Position numbers and translations under genes: made by a program. A stretch of DNA of 64,000 bases from Paenibacillus vietnamensis (GTDB lineage: Bacteria; Bacillota; Bacilli; Paenibacillales; Paenibacillaceae), in NCBI RefSeq assembly GCF_020169515.1, contig NZ_JAHMHW010000015.1, forward strand, positions 61,446-125,445, written 5' to 3'. Below the pieces are notes generated by a model. It saw only the letters and a program-made list of their open reading frames with translations. It was not told the origin of the DNA and did no database searches. Below, in pieces: positions 35,065 through 42,243 of the stretch (within the stretch, counting starts at the first letter, position 1; every line of letters begins with the position of its first letter).

Positions 35065-36652
35065 GTTGAAGCCCTCCTGTCATCGGAAACGAAATCTCCA
35101 TTGAAGTGCCGTGGCCCGGCTCTGATTCGCATCTTAGCCGGCCTCTGCCTTTTCTGACGATGCCCTGCATCAAATGAAGCCCGATCCCGCGGTTTTTGCT
35201 CTCCTTGGTGGTGAAGCCGCGCTCCAGCATCCTTGCTTTTGTATCTTCAGTCATGCCGCAGCCGTTATCCTCCACAAGGACGGAGAGCAGCTCGTCATTT
35301 TGCTCCACGCTGACAAATACTTCTTTGCGCTCACGCAATACATCAGACAAAGCATCAAAAGCATTTTCGATCAAGTTGCCCAGCAGCAGAACGAAATCGT
35401 GACGATCAAGCAGCGGAGGAAAACGTTTCAGCTCGCTGTGCGGATCGATCTGGACATGTATGCCGAGCTCCTTGCCGCGGCTGATCTTGCCGAGCAGCAG
35501 ACCGGCCAGGCTGTCATCTGCAATATTTTCCTGCATAAACCGCGTCATCCCTTCCTGCTGCCCGGCGATATCGTACACATATTGAAGCGCTTGATCTTTT
35601 TTGTCCAGCTGAAGCAGTCCGGCGATGGTGTGCAGCTTGTTGCTGTGCTCATGATTTTGAACCCGGAGCGCATCGACGAATTCGCGCACCCCGGTCAGCT
35701 CCTCCGCCATCCGTGCCACCTCTGTGCGGTCCTGAAAAATCGCAATGGCGCCAACGGTCGTTCCCTGCTCGCGAATTTGAATACGGTTGCTCCATATAAG
35801 CGTGTTGCCGATCCGCAGCTCTTGATTGAGCACGGGACGCTCCAGCTCGAGTACCTCAGGCAGCCGGGTATCCGGCAGCACATCCCGGATGAAACAGCCT
35901 ACGGCGTCTTGCTCTACGCCGAAAATTTGTTTGGCCCGCTCGTTAAAGATCGTGATCTTCTCGCTGAGGTCGATCGCGATTACCCCTTCGTGCATGGCCT
36001 GAAAGGCGGCGCTTCGCTCCCGGTACATGCGGGCGATCTCCTGCGGCTCCAGATTGTACATCTGCTTCTTGATATGGCGGGCAAGCAGAGCGGAACCGAA
36101 TATGCCGAACAGCAAGGAGAGCAGGGCGGTAAGCGCGATCGCCTGCCGTTCTTCCGCGACAAGCTCTTTGAGCCCGGGCAGCAAGCCGCCTGCGACGACG
36201 ACGCCAATCTGCATATGCTGCTCGTTCATGATCGGAACGTATGCGCGCAAACCGACGCCGGCCTCCCCGGTTACCTTCGATACATACGTGTGCTCCGCAA
36301 AAGCGGCATCCGCATCGGTCGCGGTATAGGTGCCCCCGATCCTCTCCGAGAGCGGATGGGAAAGCCTCTTCCGGTTCATATCAAGCACAACGATATAGGA
36401 AACGTTGTTAATGATCCGAATGTTATCCGCAACCGGAGCGATCTGCAGCGAACCGCTTTGCTTGACAATATTCTCTTTAATGTTAGGCAAATTGGCGACG
36501 GTTCGTGCCGTAATCATCAGACGCTGCCGCAGCTCGTCCTCCTTGATTCTGGTTACGCTGCCGATTACGACGATACCGCCGATCAGAAGGGAGAAGAGCA
36601 CCAATCCGAATGATAAAATGATTATTTTCCAATAAATGCGCAGCTGGTTCAA
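35048..36652 (-). CDS. dctS: C4-dicarboxylate sensor histidine kinase DctS
   Basis: CitA/DcuS-type membrane sensor kinase, 534 aa. TM1 about 9-31, an extracellular PAS-like (PDC) sensor about 35-165, TM2 about 171-191, a cytoplasmic PAS domain about 210-312, then the family's phospho-acceptor motif NHEHSNKLHTI (His334 likely) and an ATPase domain with NLIENAFDAL, EDNGCGM and NRGIGLHL. The start is a TTG after AAGGAGAG. It is divergent from dctB. In B. subtilis DctS works with the binding protein DctB as co-sensor, and the same arrangement is kept here. Confidence 0.93.
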   Translation of the reverse strand: MNQLRIYWKIIILSFGLVLFSLLIGGIVVIGSVTRIKEDELRQRLMITARTVANLPNIKENIVKQSGSLQIAPVADNIRIINNVSYIVVLDMNRKRLSHPLSERIGGTYTATDADAAFAEHTYVSKVTGEAGVGLRAYVPIMNEQHMQIGVVVAGGLLPGLKELVAEERQAIALTALLSLLFGIFGSALLARHIKKQMYNLEPQEIARMYRERSAAFQAMHEGVIAIDLSEKITIFNERAKQIFGVEQDAVGCFIRDVLPDTRLPEVLELERPVLNQELRIGNTLIWSNRIQIREQGTTVGAIAIFQDRTEVARMAEELTGVREFVDALRVQNHEHSNKLHTIAGLLQLDKKDQALQYVYDIAGQQEGMTRFMQENIADDSLAGLLLGKISRGKELGIHVQIDPHSELKRFPPLLDRHDFVLLLGNLIENAFDALSDVLRERKEVFVSVEQNDELLSVLVEDNGCGMTEDTKARMLERGFTTKESKNRGIGLHLMQGIVRKGRGRLRCESEPGHGTSMEISFPMTGGLQHGIEH

Positions 36653-36680
36653 GGATCTCTTCTCTCCTTCCGGGCCTGAG

Positions 36681-36718
36681 TTTACGATTTGACTCTATTG
36701 TGAAATAATGATCGTAAA
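36681..36718. promoter_or_regulatory. Inverted repeat in the dctS-dctB divergent region
   Basis: TTTACGAT (36681-36688) and ATCGTAAA (36711-36718) are perfect 8-bp arms around 22 bp in the 84-bp gap between the two divergent starts. A TTGACT hexamer lies just inside the left arm. Candidate operator for either gene. Confidence 0.45.
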
Positions 36719-36736
36719 ATAGCAACTGGGAGGTAT

Positions 36737-37780
36737 ATGGTGAAGACGTGGATAGGCATTGGCTTGTTTATTGTGCTCGGGATGTTTGCGGCTTTCGTGA
36801 TCGGGTTCCGCCCGCATTTTGCAGAGTCGCTGCCGATAGATGACGAGCAGATGGGGCTGAAGGATCGTATCGTTATTAAATTCAGCCATGTCGTGGCCGA
36901 AAATACACCCAAAGGCCTCGCCGCCGCGCATTTTGCAAGACTCGTGAAGGAGCTGAGCGATGACCGGGTGGAAATCCAGGTGTTTCCGAACGGGCTGCTT
37001 TATTCCGGGGATACGGAATTTGCTGCCCTGCAGAGCGGTGCCGTTCAAATAATAGCTCCTTCGTTCTCGAACATGAGCGAGATCGATCCGACTTGGCTAG
37101 TGATGGATTTGCCGTTTGCTTTCTCGGATCAGCAGGCTGTATACGCTGCACTGCATGGCGAGCTTGGGCGGCGTTTGCTTGGAACGCTTAACGCTCACAA
37201 GGTGCGGGGAGAAGCCTTCTGGGCAAACGGGTTCAAGCAGATGACGAGCAGCGTGCGGCCGCTTCGGGTTCCGGACGATTTCCGCAACCAGACGTTCCGC
37301 ATCCAGCCGAGCCAGATGCTTGTCAGCCAATTCCAGGCGCTTGGCGCATCGACCGTCAAAATTCCGTTCAACGAGACATACGGTTTGCTGAAGGACAACG
37401 CTGCGGACGGTCAGGAGAATACGATATCGAATATTGCGACCAAGCGATTGTATCAGGTACAAAATTATATGACGGTCAGCAATCACGGTTATTTGGGCTA
37501 TGTGGTGCTGTTCAATCAAAAATTCTGGGCGGATCTTCCTCCGGATGTGCAACGGCTGCTGCAGCAAGCGCTGGAGGAGACGACCGTTTGGCTCCAGCAA
37601 GAGTCCGCTTCGATGCACGAGAAGCAGCTGCGCGAGCTGGAGGAAATCGACGGCTTCACGATTCATAAGCTCACGGCAAAGGAAAGACAGCAGTGGATTC
37701 GCAAGCTTGAGCCGCTGTACGACCAATATGAGCAGATTATCGGCACGGGGCTTATGAGTGAAATCGGAAGACCAAAATAA
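36737..37780 (+). CDS. dctB: DctP-family C4-dicarboxylate binding protein DctB
   Basis: TRAP-type solute receptor without TRAP permeases nearby, 347 aa. A single N-terminal membrane helix (about 5-24), then the DctP fold: IKFSHVVAENTPKGLAAAHFA, PSFSNMSEIDPTWLVMDLPFAF and the conserved Arg/Asn binding region FRIQPSQMLVSQFQALGA...PFNETYGLL. It corresponds to B. subtilis DctB (YdbE), which assists DctS in sensing rather than transport. ATG at 36737 is only 3 bp from GGGAGG; the adjacent GTG at 36740 is spaced better and may be the true start. Confidence 0.9.
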   Translation: MVKTWIGIGLFIVLGMFAAFVIGFRPHFAESLPIDDEQMGLKDRIVIKFSHVVAENTPKGLAAAHFARLVKELSDDRVEIQVFPNGLLYSGDTEFAALQSGAVQIIAPSFSNMSEIDPTWLVMDLPFAFSDQQAVYAALHGELGRRLLGTLNAHKVRGEAFWANGFKQMTSSVRPLRVPDDFRNQTFRIQPSQMLVSQFQALGASTVKIPFNETYGLLKDNAADGQENTISNIATKRLYQVQNYMTVSNHGYLGYVVLFNQKFWADLPPDVQRLLQQALEETTVWLQQESASMHEKQLRELEEIDGFTIHKLTAKERQQWIRKLEPLYDQYEQIIGTGLMSEIGRPK

Positions 37781-37849
37781 CCAAAATAAACAATATGACC
37801 GCATGCTTGTTTGGAAACGGTTTCTCTTCTATGATGAGGGCAAATGCAA

Positions 37850-37865
37850 TGTAAAAGCGTTTTCA
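37850..37865. promoter_or_regulatory. cre-like site upstream of dctP
   Basis: TGTAAAAGCGTTTTCA (reverse TGAAAACGCTTTTACA) fits the CcpA operator consensus with one deviation and lies 125-140 bp before dctP. Catabolite repression of dicarboxylate uptake would be expected, but this is inference. Confidence 0.4.
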
Positions 37866-37868
37866 CAG

Positions 37869-37914
37869 CGTAAACGGCTGTCGCCGTCCTTTGGCGGCTT
37901 AAGCTCGTTTCGCG
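37869..37914 (+). repeat. Dispersed palindromic repeat, copy 1
   Basis: AAACG-GCT-gtc-GCCGTC-cttt-GGCGGC-tta-AGC-t-CGTTT folds into a long hairpin with nested arms. Two further copies lie at 39437-39473 and 40899-40937 in opposite orientation. Shared core: GTAAACGGCTG, CCGYCC, GGCGGC, AGCTCG. Confidence 0.75.
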
Positions 37915-37920
37915 TAGAAA

Positions 37921-37958
37921 TATAAGTCAGTATAAGCTCAAAATTATACTTTCTTATA
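37921..37958. promoter_or_regulatory. Long AT-rich dyad upstream of dctP, candidate DctR operator
   Basis: TATAAGTCAGTATAA (37921-37935) and TTATACTTTCTTATA (37944-37958) are 15-nt arms with 13 matches around an 8-nt spacer, 31 bp before dctP. The right arm is an exact reverse complement of 1775-1789. Confidence 0.6.
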
Positions 37959-37989
37959 TTTTAAAAATAACGAAAGCGAGGCTGCCCTC

Positions 37990-39309
37990 ATGCGATTTAA
38001 GCTTAATTTTAGAAACCTTACCGTACAAGTCGTGATTGCCATTATTCTAGGTATATTGTTCGGACATTATTTTCCGGCATACGGGGAACAAATGAAAGTA
38101 CTTGGTGACGCTTTTATCAAGCTGATTAAAATGGTCATTGCCCCGATTGTGTTTTTCACGGTAGTAAACGGCATTGCCAATATGGGCGACATGAAAAAAG
38201 TCGGACGGATCGGCGGCAAGGCACTGCTGTATTTCGAGATCGTTACGACGGCTGCACTCGCAATCGGCCTGATTGTCGTCAATCTGGTCAAACCGGGAGC
38301 GGGAATTGATGCCAGCGCTGCGAGCGGCGATATTTCCAAGTACACGGAAGCGGCGGCGGAATCGAGCCACGGCATAAAAGATTTTCTGCTCGGCATCATT
38401 CCGGATAATGTAGTTAGTGCGATGGCAAAAGGCGAGCTGCTGCCGATTTTGCTCTTTGCGATCTTATTCGGGCTTTCTTTAACGGCAATGGGCGAGAAGG
38501 CTAGGCCGGTAACCGCCTTGTTTGATAAGCTGGCGTATGCTTTCTTCGGTATCGTGAATATGATCATGAAGGTGTCTCCGATCGCCGCTTTCGGCGCAAT
38601 GTCCTACACGATCGGCAAATTCGGAGTCGGTTCCCTGCTGTCGCTAGGTAAACTGATGGGCTCGGTATACATTACAATGGCTTTCTTTATCATCGTAGTT
38701 CTTGGCACGATCACCCGTGTTTACGGTTTCAGCATATTTAAGTTTATCCGGTACATTAAGGAAGAAATTTTGCTTGTGCTCGGCACCTCTTCTTCGGAAT
38801 CCGCCCTGCCGAGACTGATGGATAAGCTGGAGAAATACGGCTGCTCCAAGTCGGTTGTAGGCCTTGTCGTTCCGACCGGCTATTCGTTTAATCTGGATGG
38901 CACTTCGATTTACTTGTCGATGGCTGCGCTGTTCGTGGCGCAAGCCTCCGGCGTAGAGATGACGCTATGGCAGCAGTTGACGCTGCTCGGCGTACTCATG
39001 CTTACCTCCAAGGGAGCAGCGGGCGTAACAGGCTCCGGCTTTATTACGCTGGCGGCAACGCTGGCGGCGTTTCCGAGTATTCCGGTTGCAGGAATGGCTC
39101 TCCTGCTCGGGGTCGACCGCTTCATGTCGGAAGCCCGTGCGATTACGAACCTGATCGGCAACGGCGTAGCTACGGTTGTCGTCGCTAAAATGGAAAATGA
39201 GTTCCATCCGGATAAGGAGCCGGAAACGGCTGAAACGGCTGATAACAGCGTGCTTCCGGCAGCGGGGACAGCCGGGAGCCTTGTCAAGACGACTACGAAT
39301 CTAGGGTAA
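37990..39309 (+). CDS. dctP: C4-dicarboxylate transporter DctP/DctA (DAACS family)
   Basis: Cation-coupled symporter for succinate, fumarate and malate, 439 aa, of the glutamate-transporter fold. It shows eight membrane helices with reentrant loops: GTSSSESALPRLMDKLE (Ser-rich HP1), VVPTGYSFNLDGTSIYLSMAALF (helix VII NxDGT), TSKGAAGVTGSGFITLAATL (HP2) and DRFMSEARAITNLIGNGVATVVVAK (helix VIII). The C-terminal tail is acidic. It is the transporter of the dct unit, oriented like dctB, with its own upstream region holding the cre-like site and dyad. The ribosome site (GCGAGG) is weak. Confidence 0.95.
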   Translation: MRFKLNFRNLTVQVVIAIILGILFGHYFPAYGEQMKVLGDAFIKLIKMVIAPIVFFTVVNGIANMGDMKKVGRIGGKALLYFEIVTTAALAIGLIVVNLVKPGAGIDASAASGDISKYTEAAAESSHGIKDFLLGIIPDNVVSAMAKGELLPILLFAILFGLSLTAMGEKARPVTALFDKLAYAFFGIVNMIMKVSPIAAFGAMSYTIGKFGVGSLLSLGKLMGSVYITMAFFIIVVLGTITRVYGFSIFKFIRYIKEEILLVLGTSSSESALPRLMDKLEKYGCSKSVVGLVVPTGYSFNLDGTSIYLSMAALFVAQASGVEMTLWQQLTLLGVLMLTSKGAAGVTGSGFITLAATLAAFPSIPVAGMALLLGVDRFMSEARAITNLIGNGVATVVVAKMENEFHPDKEPETAETADNSVLPAAGTAGSLVKTTTNLG

Positions 39310-39386
39310 TGAAGCAATTGAATAAGATATAAAATATACATCGATATTGCGAAAGTTCAGGAAACGAATTGGATAAAATTATGACA

Positions 39387-39423
39387 AAAGCGACGATTTC
39401 CAACGATGTGGGGTCGTCGCTTT
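39387..39423 (+). terminator. Hairpin after dctP
   Basis: AAAGCGACGA (39387-39396) and TCGTCGCTTT (39414-39423) are perfect 10-bp arms with a 17-nt loop, 78 bp after the stop codon. The U-run is short (CTTTCC), so termination strength is uncertain. Confidence 0.5.
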
Positions 39424-39436
39424 CCTGCGCTTTAGG

Positions 39437-39473
39437 GGCTGTTGCCGCCAAAGGACGGCGGCAGCTCGTTTAC
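39437..39473 (-). repeat. Dispersed palindromic repeat, copy 2
   Basis: Reverse complement reads GTAAACGAGCTGCCGCCGTC... and shares the 16-mer GCCGTCCTTTGGCGGC exactly with copy 1. GCCGCC and GGCGGC pair in a strong stem. Confidence 0.75.
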
Positions 39474-39560
39474 ACACACTTGTTCAGTTTAAGTATGTTA
39501 GAATGATCATGATATTAGAAACTGCTTTTATGGGCCGTGCCGGTACAGGGAGGGTTAAAG

Positions 39561-39908
39561 ATGCAGCTTATTAATCAAGAAAAGGTGCAGCAAATAATCG
39601 ACAGCTTGAAGAACGAGGATGTCTATATTCATCTTGAAATGACAACGGGAGCCTATGCAGCCCATCTCGACAGCTCGAAGCATCAGGCGGCAAACTTCAT
39701 TTCGAATGCTGTCATCCGTTATTCTCATGGATCAATTGCAGGCAGCGGGCAATATCGGGTCGGCTTGAAAATGGTACAGGGCTGGATTTACTCGGAAGGG
39801 CTTACGCACTGGGAGGAGAATGAGACGGAAAGGCTGCTGCTGGCGGGACATGACAGCCAAGGCAAGCTGATCGTTTCGCTTCAATTAAGCCGGGTGCCCT
39901 TCGGGTGA
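39561..39908 (+). CDS. yojF: YojF family protein (DUF1806)
   Basis: 115-aa protein of the YojF/DUF1806 family, beta-rich, of unknown biochemical role. It starts MQLINQEKVQQIIDSLKNEDVYIHLEM, typical of the family. It overlaps the longest frame of the bacillithiol deacetylase gene, and the pair yojF-yojG (bshB2) is the same as in B. subtilis, which suggests a shared function in bacillithiol metabolism. The ATG at 39561 follows AGGGAGGG at 8 bp; the upstream extension has no ribosome site. Confidence 0.88.
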   Translation: MQLINQEKVQQIIDSLKNEDVYIHLEMTTGAYAAHLDSSKHQAANFISNAVIRYSHGSIAGSGQYRVGLKMVQGWIYSEGLTHWEENETERLLLAGHDSQGKLIVSLQLSRVPFG

Positions 39909-39922
39909 GAGAGGAGACGAGA

Positions 39923-40585
39923 GTGTCTATGAGACAAAATATACTGGTGATACTGCCGCATCCCGATGACGAGGCCTTCACCGTTTCGGGAACGCTGGCT
40001 AAGCATATACAAGATGGCGACCACGTTACATACGCTTGCTTGACGCTTGGGGAGATGGGGCGGAATATGGGGATTCCGCCTTTCGCCAACCGCGTTACGC
40101 TTCCGGCAATACGAAAGCTTGAGCTCGAGGATTCGTGCCGCGCCATCGGCATACAGGATCTTCGGATGATGGGCTTCCATGACAAAATGATTGAATTTGA
40201 GGATCAGGAGCAGCTGGACGGGCGGATTGGCGCGCTCATGAAAGAGCTTTTCCCTTCGATCGTCTATACGTTTTATCCGGGCTACAGCGTGCACCCCGAC
40301 CATGATGCATGCGGCAGGGCCGTTATTCGCACGATCGGCAGGCTTCCTAATGCTGAAAGACCGGTTGTGTATTGCTCTGCTTTTGCCAAAAACCATCAAC
40401 AGGCTATCGGCAAGCCGCAGCTTGTAAACGACGTTACACCTTTTTTGCAGCAAAAAATGGCGTCGATACAAGCTCATCGCTCCCAGTTCCAGGCGGCTGA
40501 ATTGGTAGGCAGCAAACAGCTGGACGATGAGGAAATCAGGAAGCGGTTTGGAACGGAGCGCTTCTGGATTTATCCCTTTGACTAA
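39923..40585 (+). CDS. bshB2: Bacillithiol biosynthesis deacetylase BshB2
   Basis: Zinc-dependent deacetylase of the PIG-L/LmbE family, 220 aa, that removes acetate from GlcNAc-malate (and may act on bacillithiol conjugates). The zinc motif PHPDDEAF lies near residue 12-19 and the third ligand HPDHDACG near 128-135. GTG at 39923 is 7 bp after GGAG; an ATG at 39929 is the alternative. It follows yojF closely as in B. subtilis yojFG. Bacillithiol genes are a Firmicutes marker. Confidence 0.9.
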   Translation: MSMRQNILVILPHPDDEAFTVSGTLAKHIQDGDHVTYACLTLGEMGRNMGIPPFANRVTLPAIRKLELEDSCRAIGIQDLRMMGFHDKMIEFEDQEQLDGRIGALMKELFPSIVYTFYPGYSVHPDHDACGRAVIRTIGRLPNAERPVVYCSAFAKNHQQAIGKPQLVNDVTPFLQQKMASIQAHRSQFQAAELVGSKQLDDEEIRKRFGTERFWIYPFD

Positions 40586-40649
40586 TTATCGTTAGACATT
40601 TTCATAAATCCCTATTATACTAAGCTAGTCTTTTAACGATAACTGAAAA

Positions 40650-40842
40650 TATTCAGGAATAGGTGGAACGCTGAGGCGTTTCTTAAAAGGGAAGAACGGT
40701 GCAAGTCCGTCGCGGTCCCGCCACTGTAAATGGAGAGCATGCATAAGCCACTGTGAATAACGGGAAGGCTTATGCGGCCGAATCGATTTATGATTCGGCT
40801 TCTTGCGTTTGATCCATCAGCCAGGAGACCTGCCTATTCTTT
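40650..40842 (+). ncRNA. Cobalamin riboswitch
   Basis: Classic B12 element: an opening AATAGGTGGAACGCTGAGG, the junction core GGTGCAAGTCCGTCGCGG followed by TCCCGCCACTGTAA, a variable hairpin (GCATAAGCC...GGCTTATGC), and the B12 box region AGCCAGGAGACCTGCC (40819-40834). It lies 186 bp before the first gene of the cobalamin operon. With the terminator at 40951-40991 it probably switches transcription off when adenosylcobalamin is plentiful. Confidence 0.97.
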
Positions 40843-40898
40843 TGAACACTAAGAGACCTACGAGGATAGGGAAGTGTATAGATCGCGCAATGCTATAG

Positions 40899-40937
40899 CG
40901 AGCTTTTGCCGCCGGAGGGCGGTATACAGCCGTTTAC
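40899..40937 (-). repeat. Dispersed palindromic repeat, copy 3
   Basis: Reverse complement GTAAACGGCTGTATACCGCC... followed by GGCGGC and AGCTCG; same arms as copies 1 and 2 with a changed centre (CCGCCCTCCGGCGG). It lies between the riboswitch aptamer and its terminator, so it may be part of the expression platform. Confidence 0.65.
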
Positions 40938-40950
40938 TTTTGCGTTTTTT

Positions 40951-40991
40951 AAAACACTTCTATGCCTATTTTGGGGTAGAGGTGTTTTTTT
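40951..40991 (+). terminator. Riboswitch terminator
   Basis: AAAACACTTCTA (40951-40962) pairs with TAGAGGTGTTTT (40977-40988) with one G-U pair, followed by an unbroken run of T. It precedes the first cobalamin-operon gene by 37 bp and is the likely off-state structure. Confidence 0.8.
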
Positions 40992-41027
40992 GTTTTCAAA
41001 AATCAGGAATAAAGGAGCAGAGCAGTG

Positions 41028-41564
41028 ATGAAGAAGTGGTTAAGCGCGGCGTTTTTGGCCCTTTTTGTGTTTGGAGCGGTTATGCTGGCTTCGGCTGCGG
41101 CGAAGGATGCGGCGGCCGTAGAGGTGAACGGGAACGTGCTGGCATCCGTTCGTCCGGATTTGGATACGCCTGTTGTGGAGCTAAGCTTTCAGGAGGTGAC
41201 GAACGGCTCCGCCCATATCCGGCTGAACAGCCCGGAGGCCGACTTTTACTCCCCGACGGACTTTCCGTGGGTAGAAGGGACTCCGCTTATCGATTCAACC
41301 GTCACGATTAAGGACGGAAGGGCGGCATTCGAGTATATGTTTCCGATTCGCGGGGAATATGCGATGACGCTGGACATCTTGGACGAAGCCGGCCAAGCGG
41401 TCGGCACTCAGGAGCTGACGATCAACATCCATGAGAACCCGAATGAGGTTCGGAACGCGGTACTATTCATTAGTCTATTGGCAGCATTTGGTTTGCTGTG
41501 CGGCTGGATCTTTTCGAAACGGAGGAGGAGACTAGGGTGCGGTTTAGTAGAGTTGCAGGTTTGA
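41028..41564 (+). CDS. Secreted membrane-anchored beta-domain protein of cobalamin operon
   Basis: Not recognised as a named family. 178 aa: signal peptide (about 1-25, FLALFVFGAVMLASAAA), an extracellular all-beta-looking domain (about 30-140) with FQEVTNGSAHIRLNSPEADF and GRAAFEYMFPIRGEYAMTLDIL, resembling FixH/YtkA-type Ig-like domains, then a C-terminal membrane helix (about 144-163) and a basic tail. It is the first gene after the cobalamin riboswitch, so it is expected to be induced on B12 shortage. A cobalt-related role is inferred from position only. ATG at 41028 follows AAAGGAG at 10 bp; GTG at 41025 is the alternative. Confidence 0.7.
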   Translation: MKKWLSAAFLALFVFGAVMLASAAAKDAAAVEVNGNVLASVRPDLDTPVVELSFQEVTNGSAHIRLNSPEADFYSPTDFPWVEGTPLIDSTVTIKDGRAAFEYMFPIRGEYAMTLDILDEAGQAVGTQELTINIHENPNEVRNAVLFISLLAAFGLLCGWIFSKRRRRLGCGLVELQV

Positions 41565-42049
41565 TTCTAATTCTAATGCTGATGATGCAGGCGGCCGTGT
41601 TCGCGCACGGTTCGGAACAATCGGAGCACTCGGAGGCCGATATTCACGCCAAAGTGGGGGAGCTCGCTTATGTGGAAGGGAAATTCGAGCAGCTCGGGAA
41701 CGCTCCGGTTGCCGTCACGTTTAAAGCCGTAAGGCTCGAGGATGGGGCAAACATTTTATCTATGCAAAGCTCGTCGGAAGACGGGGCCTACAAGTTCGGC
41801 ATGCAATTTTTCGACGGGGCGGAGCATGAAGTGACGGTCGAGGCCGTCGATGCGGCAAGCGGCACCGTCATCGCCGAGCAGAAATTTTTTGTAGACGTAC
41901 AAGCGTTTAACCCGCCCGCCGCAGTGAAATTCAAGACCTTTGCTTTCCTGCTCGCCGTCATTGCAGCGGGAATGGCAGCGGGCGTCGGGGTCAGCAAGCT
42001 GGGCAAGAGAACGCGATATGCAAAAGGAGACGTGTTGAATGTTAAATAA
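41537..42049 (+). CDS. Second secreted membrane-anchored protein with His-rich mature N terminus
   Basis: Not recognised as a named family. 170 aa: signal peptide ending AVFA, then HGSEQSEHSEADIH, so cleavage would leave an N-terminal His. A beta-rich domain follows (about 40-130, VEGKFEQLGNAPVAVTFKAVRL, YKFGMQFFDGAEHEVTVEAVDA), then a C-terminal membrane helix and a basic end. Layout and length parallel the preceding gene, so the two may form a pair. It overlaps that gene by 28 bp; the GTG at 41537 lies 9 bp after GGAGGAG. Metal binding by the His-rich start is inference. Confidence 0.72.
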   Translation: MRFSRVAGLILILMLMMQAAVFAHGSEQSEHSEADIHAKVGELAYVEGKFEQLGNAPVAVTFKAVRLEDGANILSMQSSSEDGAYKFGMQFFDGAEHEVTVEAVDAASGTVIAEQKFFVDVQAFNPPAAVKFKTFAFLLAVIAAGMAAGVGVSKLGKRTRYAKGDVLNVK

Positions 42050-42230
42050 ATACGAGCACCGGAAGGGCCATGGCTTTAAGAAAATACTGAATTCTCTTAC
42101 GTTCCAGCTCACCGCAATCACGGCACTGGCAGGCGTTGTCCTTTACACGGCATTATTCTCCACTTACGCGCCGGTGCATGATACCCTTCACGAATTGCGG
42201 CATGCTTTGATGTTTATTCCGTGCCATTAA
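42039..42230 (+). CDS. CbtB-like small cobalt transport protein
   Basis: 63-aa single-span membrane protein. One helix (about 23-44, LTAITALAGVVLYTALFSTY) is followed by a His-rich tail with VHDTLHELRHALMFIPCH, matching the HDxxHxxRHAxxxPCH end typical of CbtB cobalt-uptake proteins. CbtB usually accompanies the five-helix CbtA; no CbtA gene is present here. It overlaps the preceding gene by 11 bp and has AGGAGA at 8 bp. Its place right after the riboswitch supports a role in cobalt supply for corrin synthesis. Confidence 0.8.
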   Translation: MLNKYEHRKGHGFKKILNSLTFQLTAITALAGVVLYTALFSTYAPVHDTLHELRHALMFIPCH

Positions 42231-42243
42231 GGTGGTTTTTGCT

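Noticed and set aside
35174..36613. Long open frame (479 codons) on the plus strand
   Set aside because: Antisense to dctS, whose domains are clear; the product has no recognisable motif.
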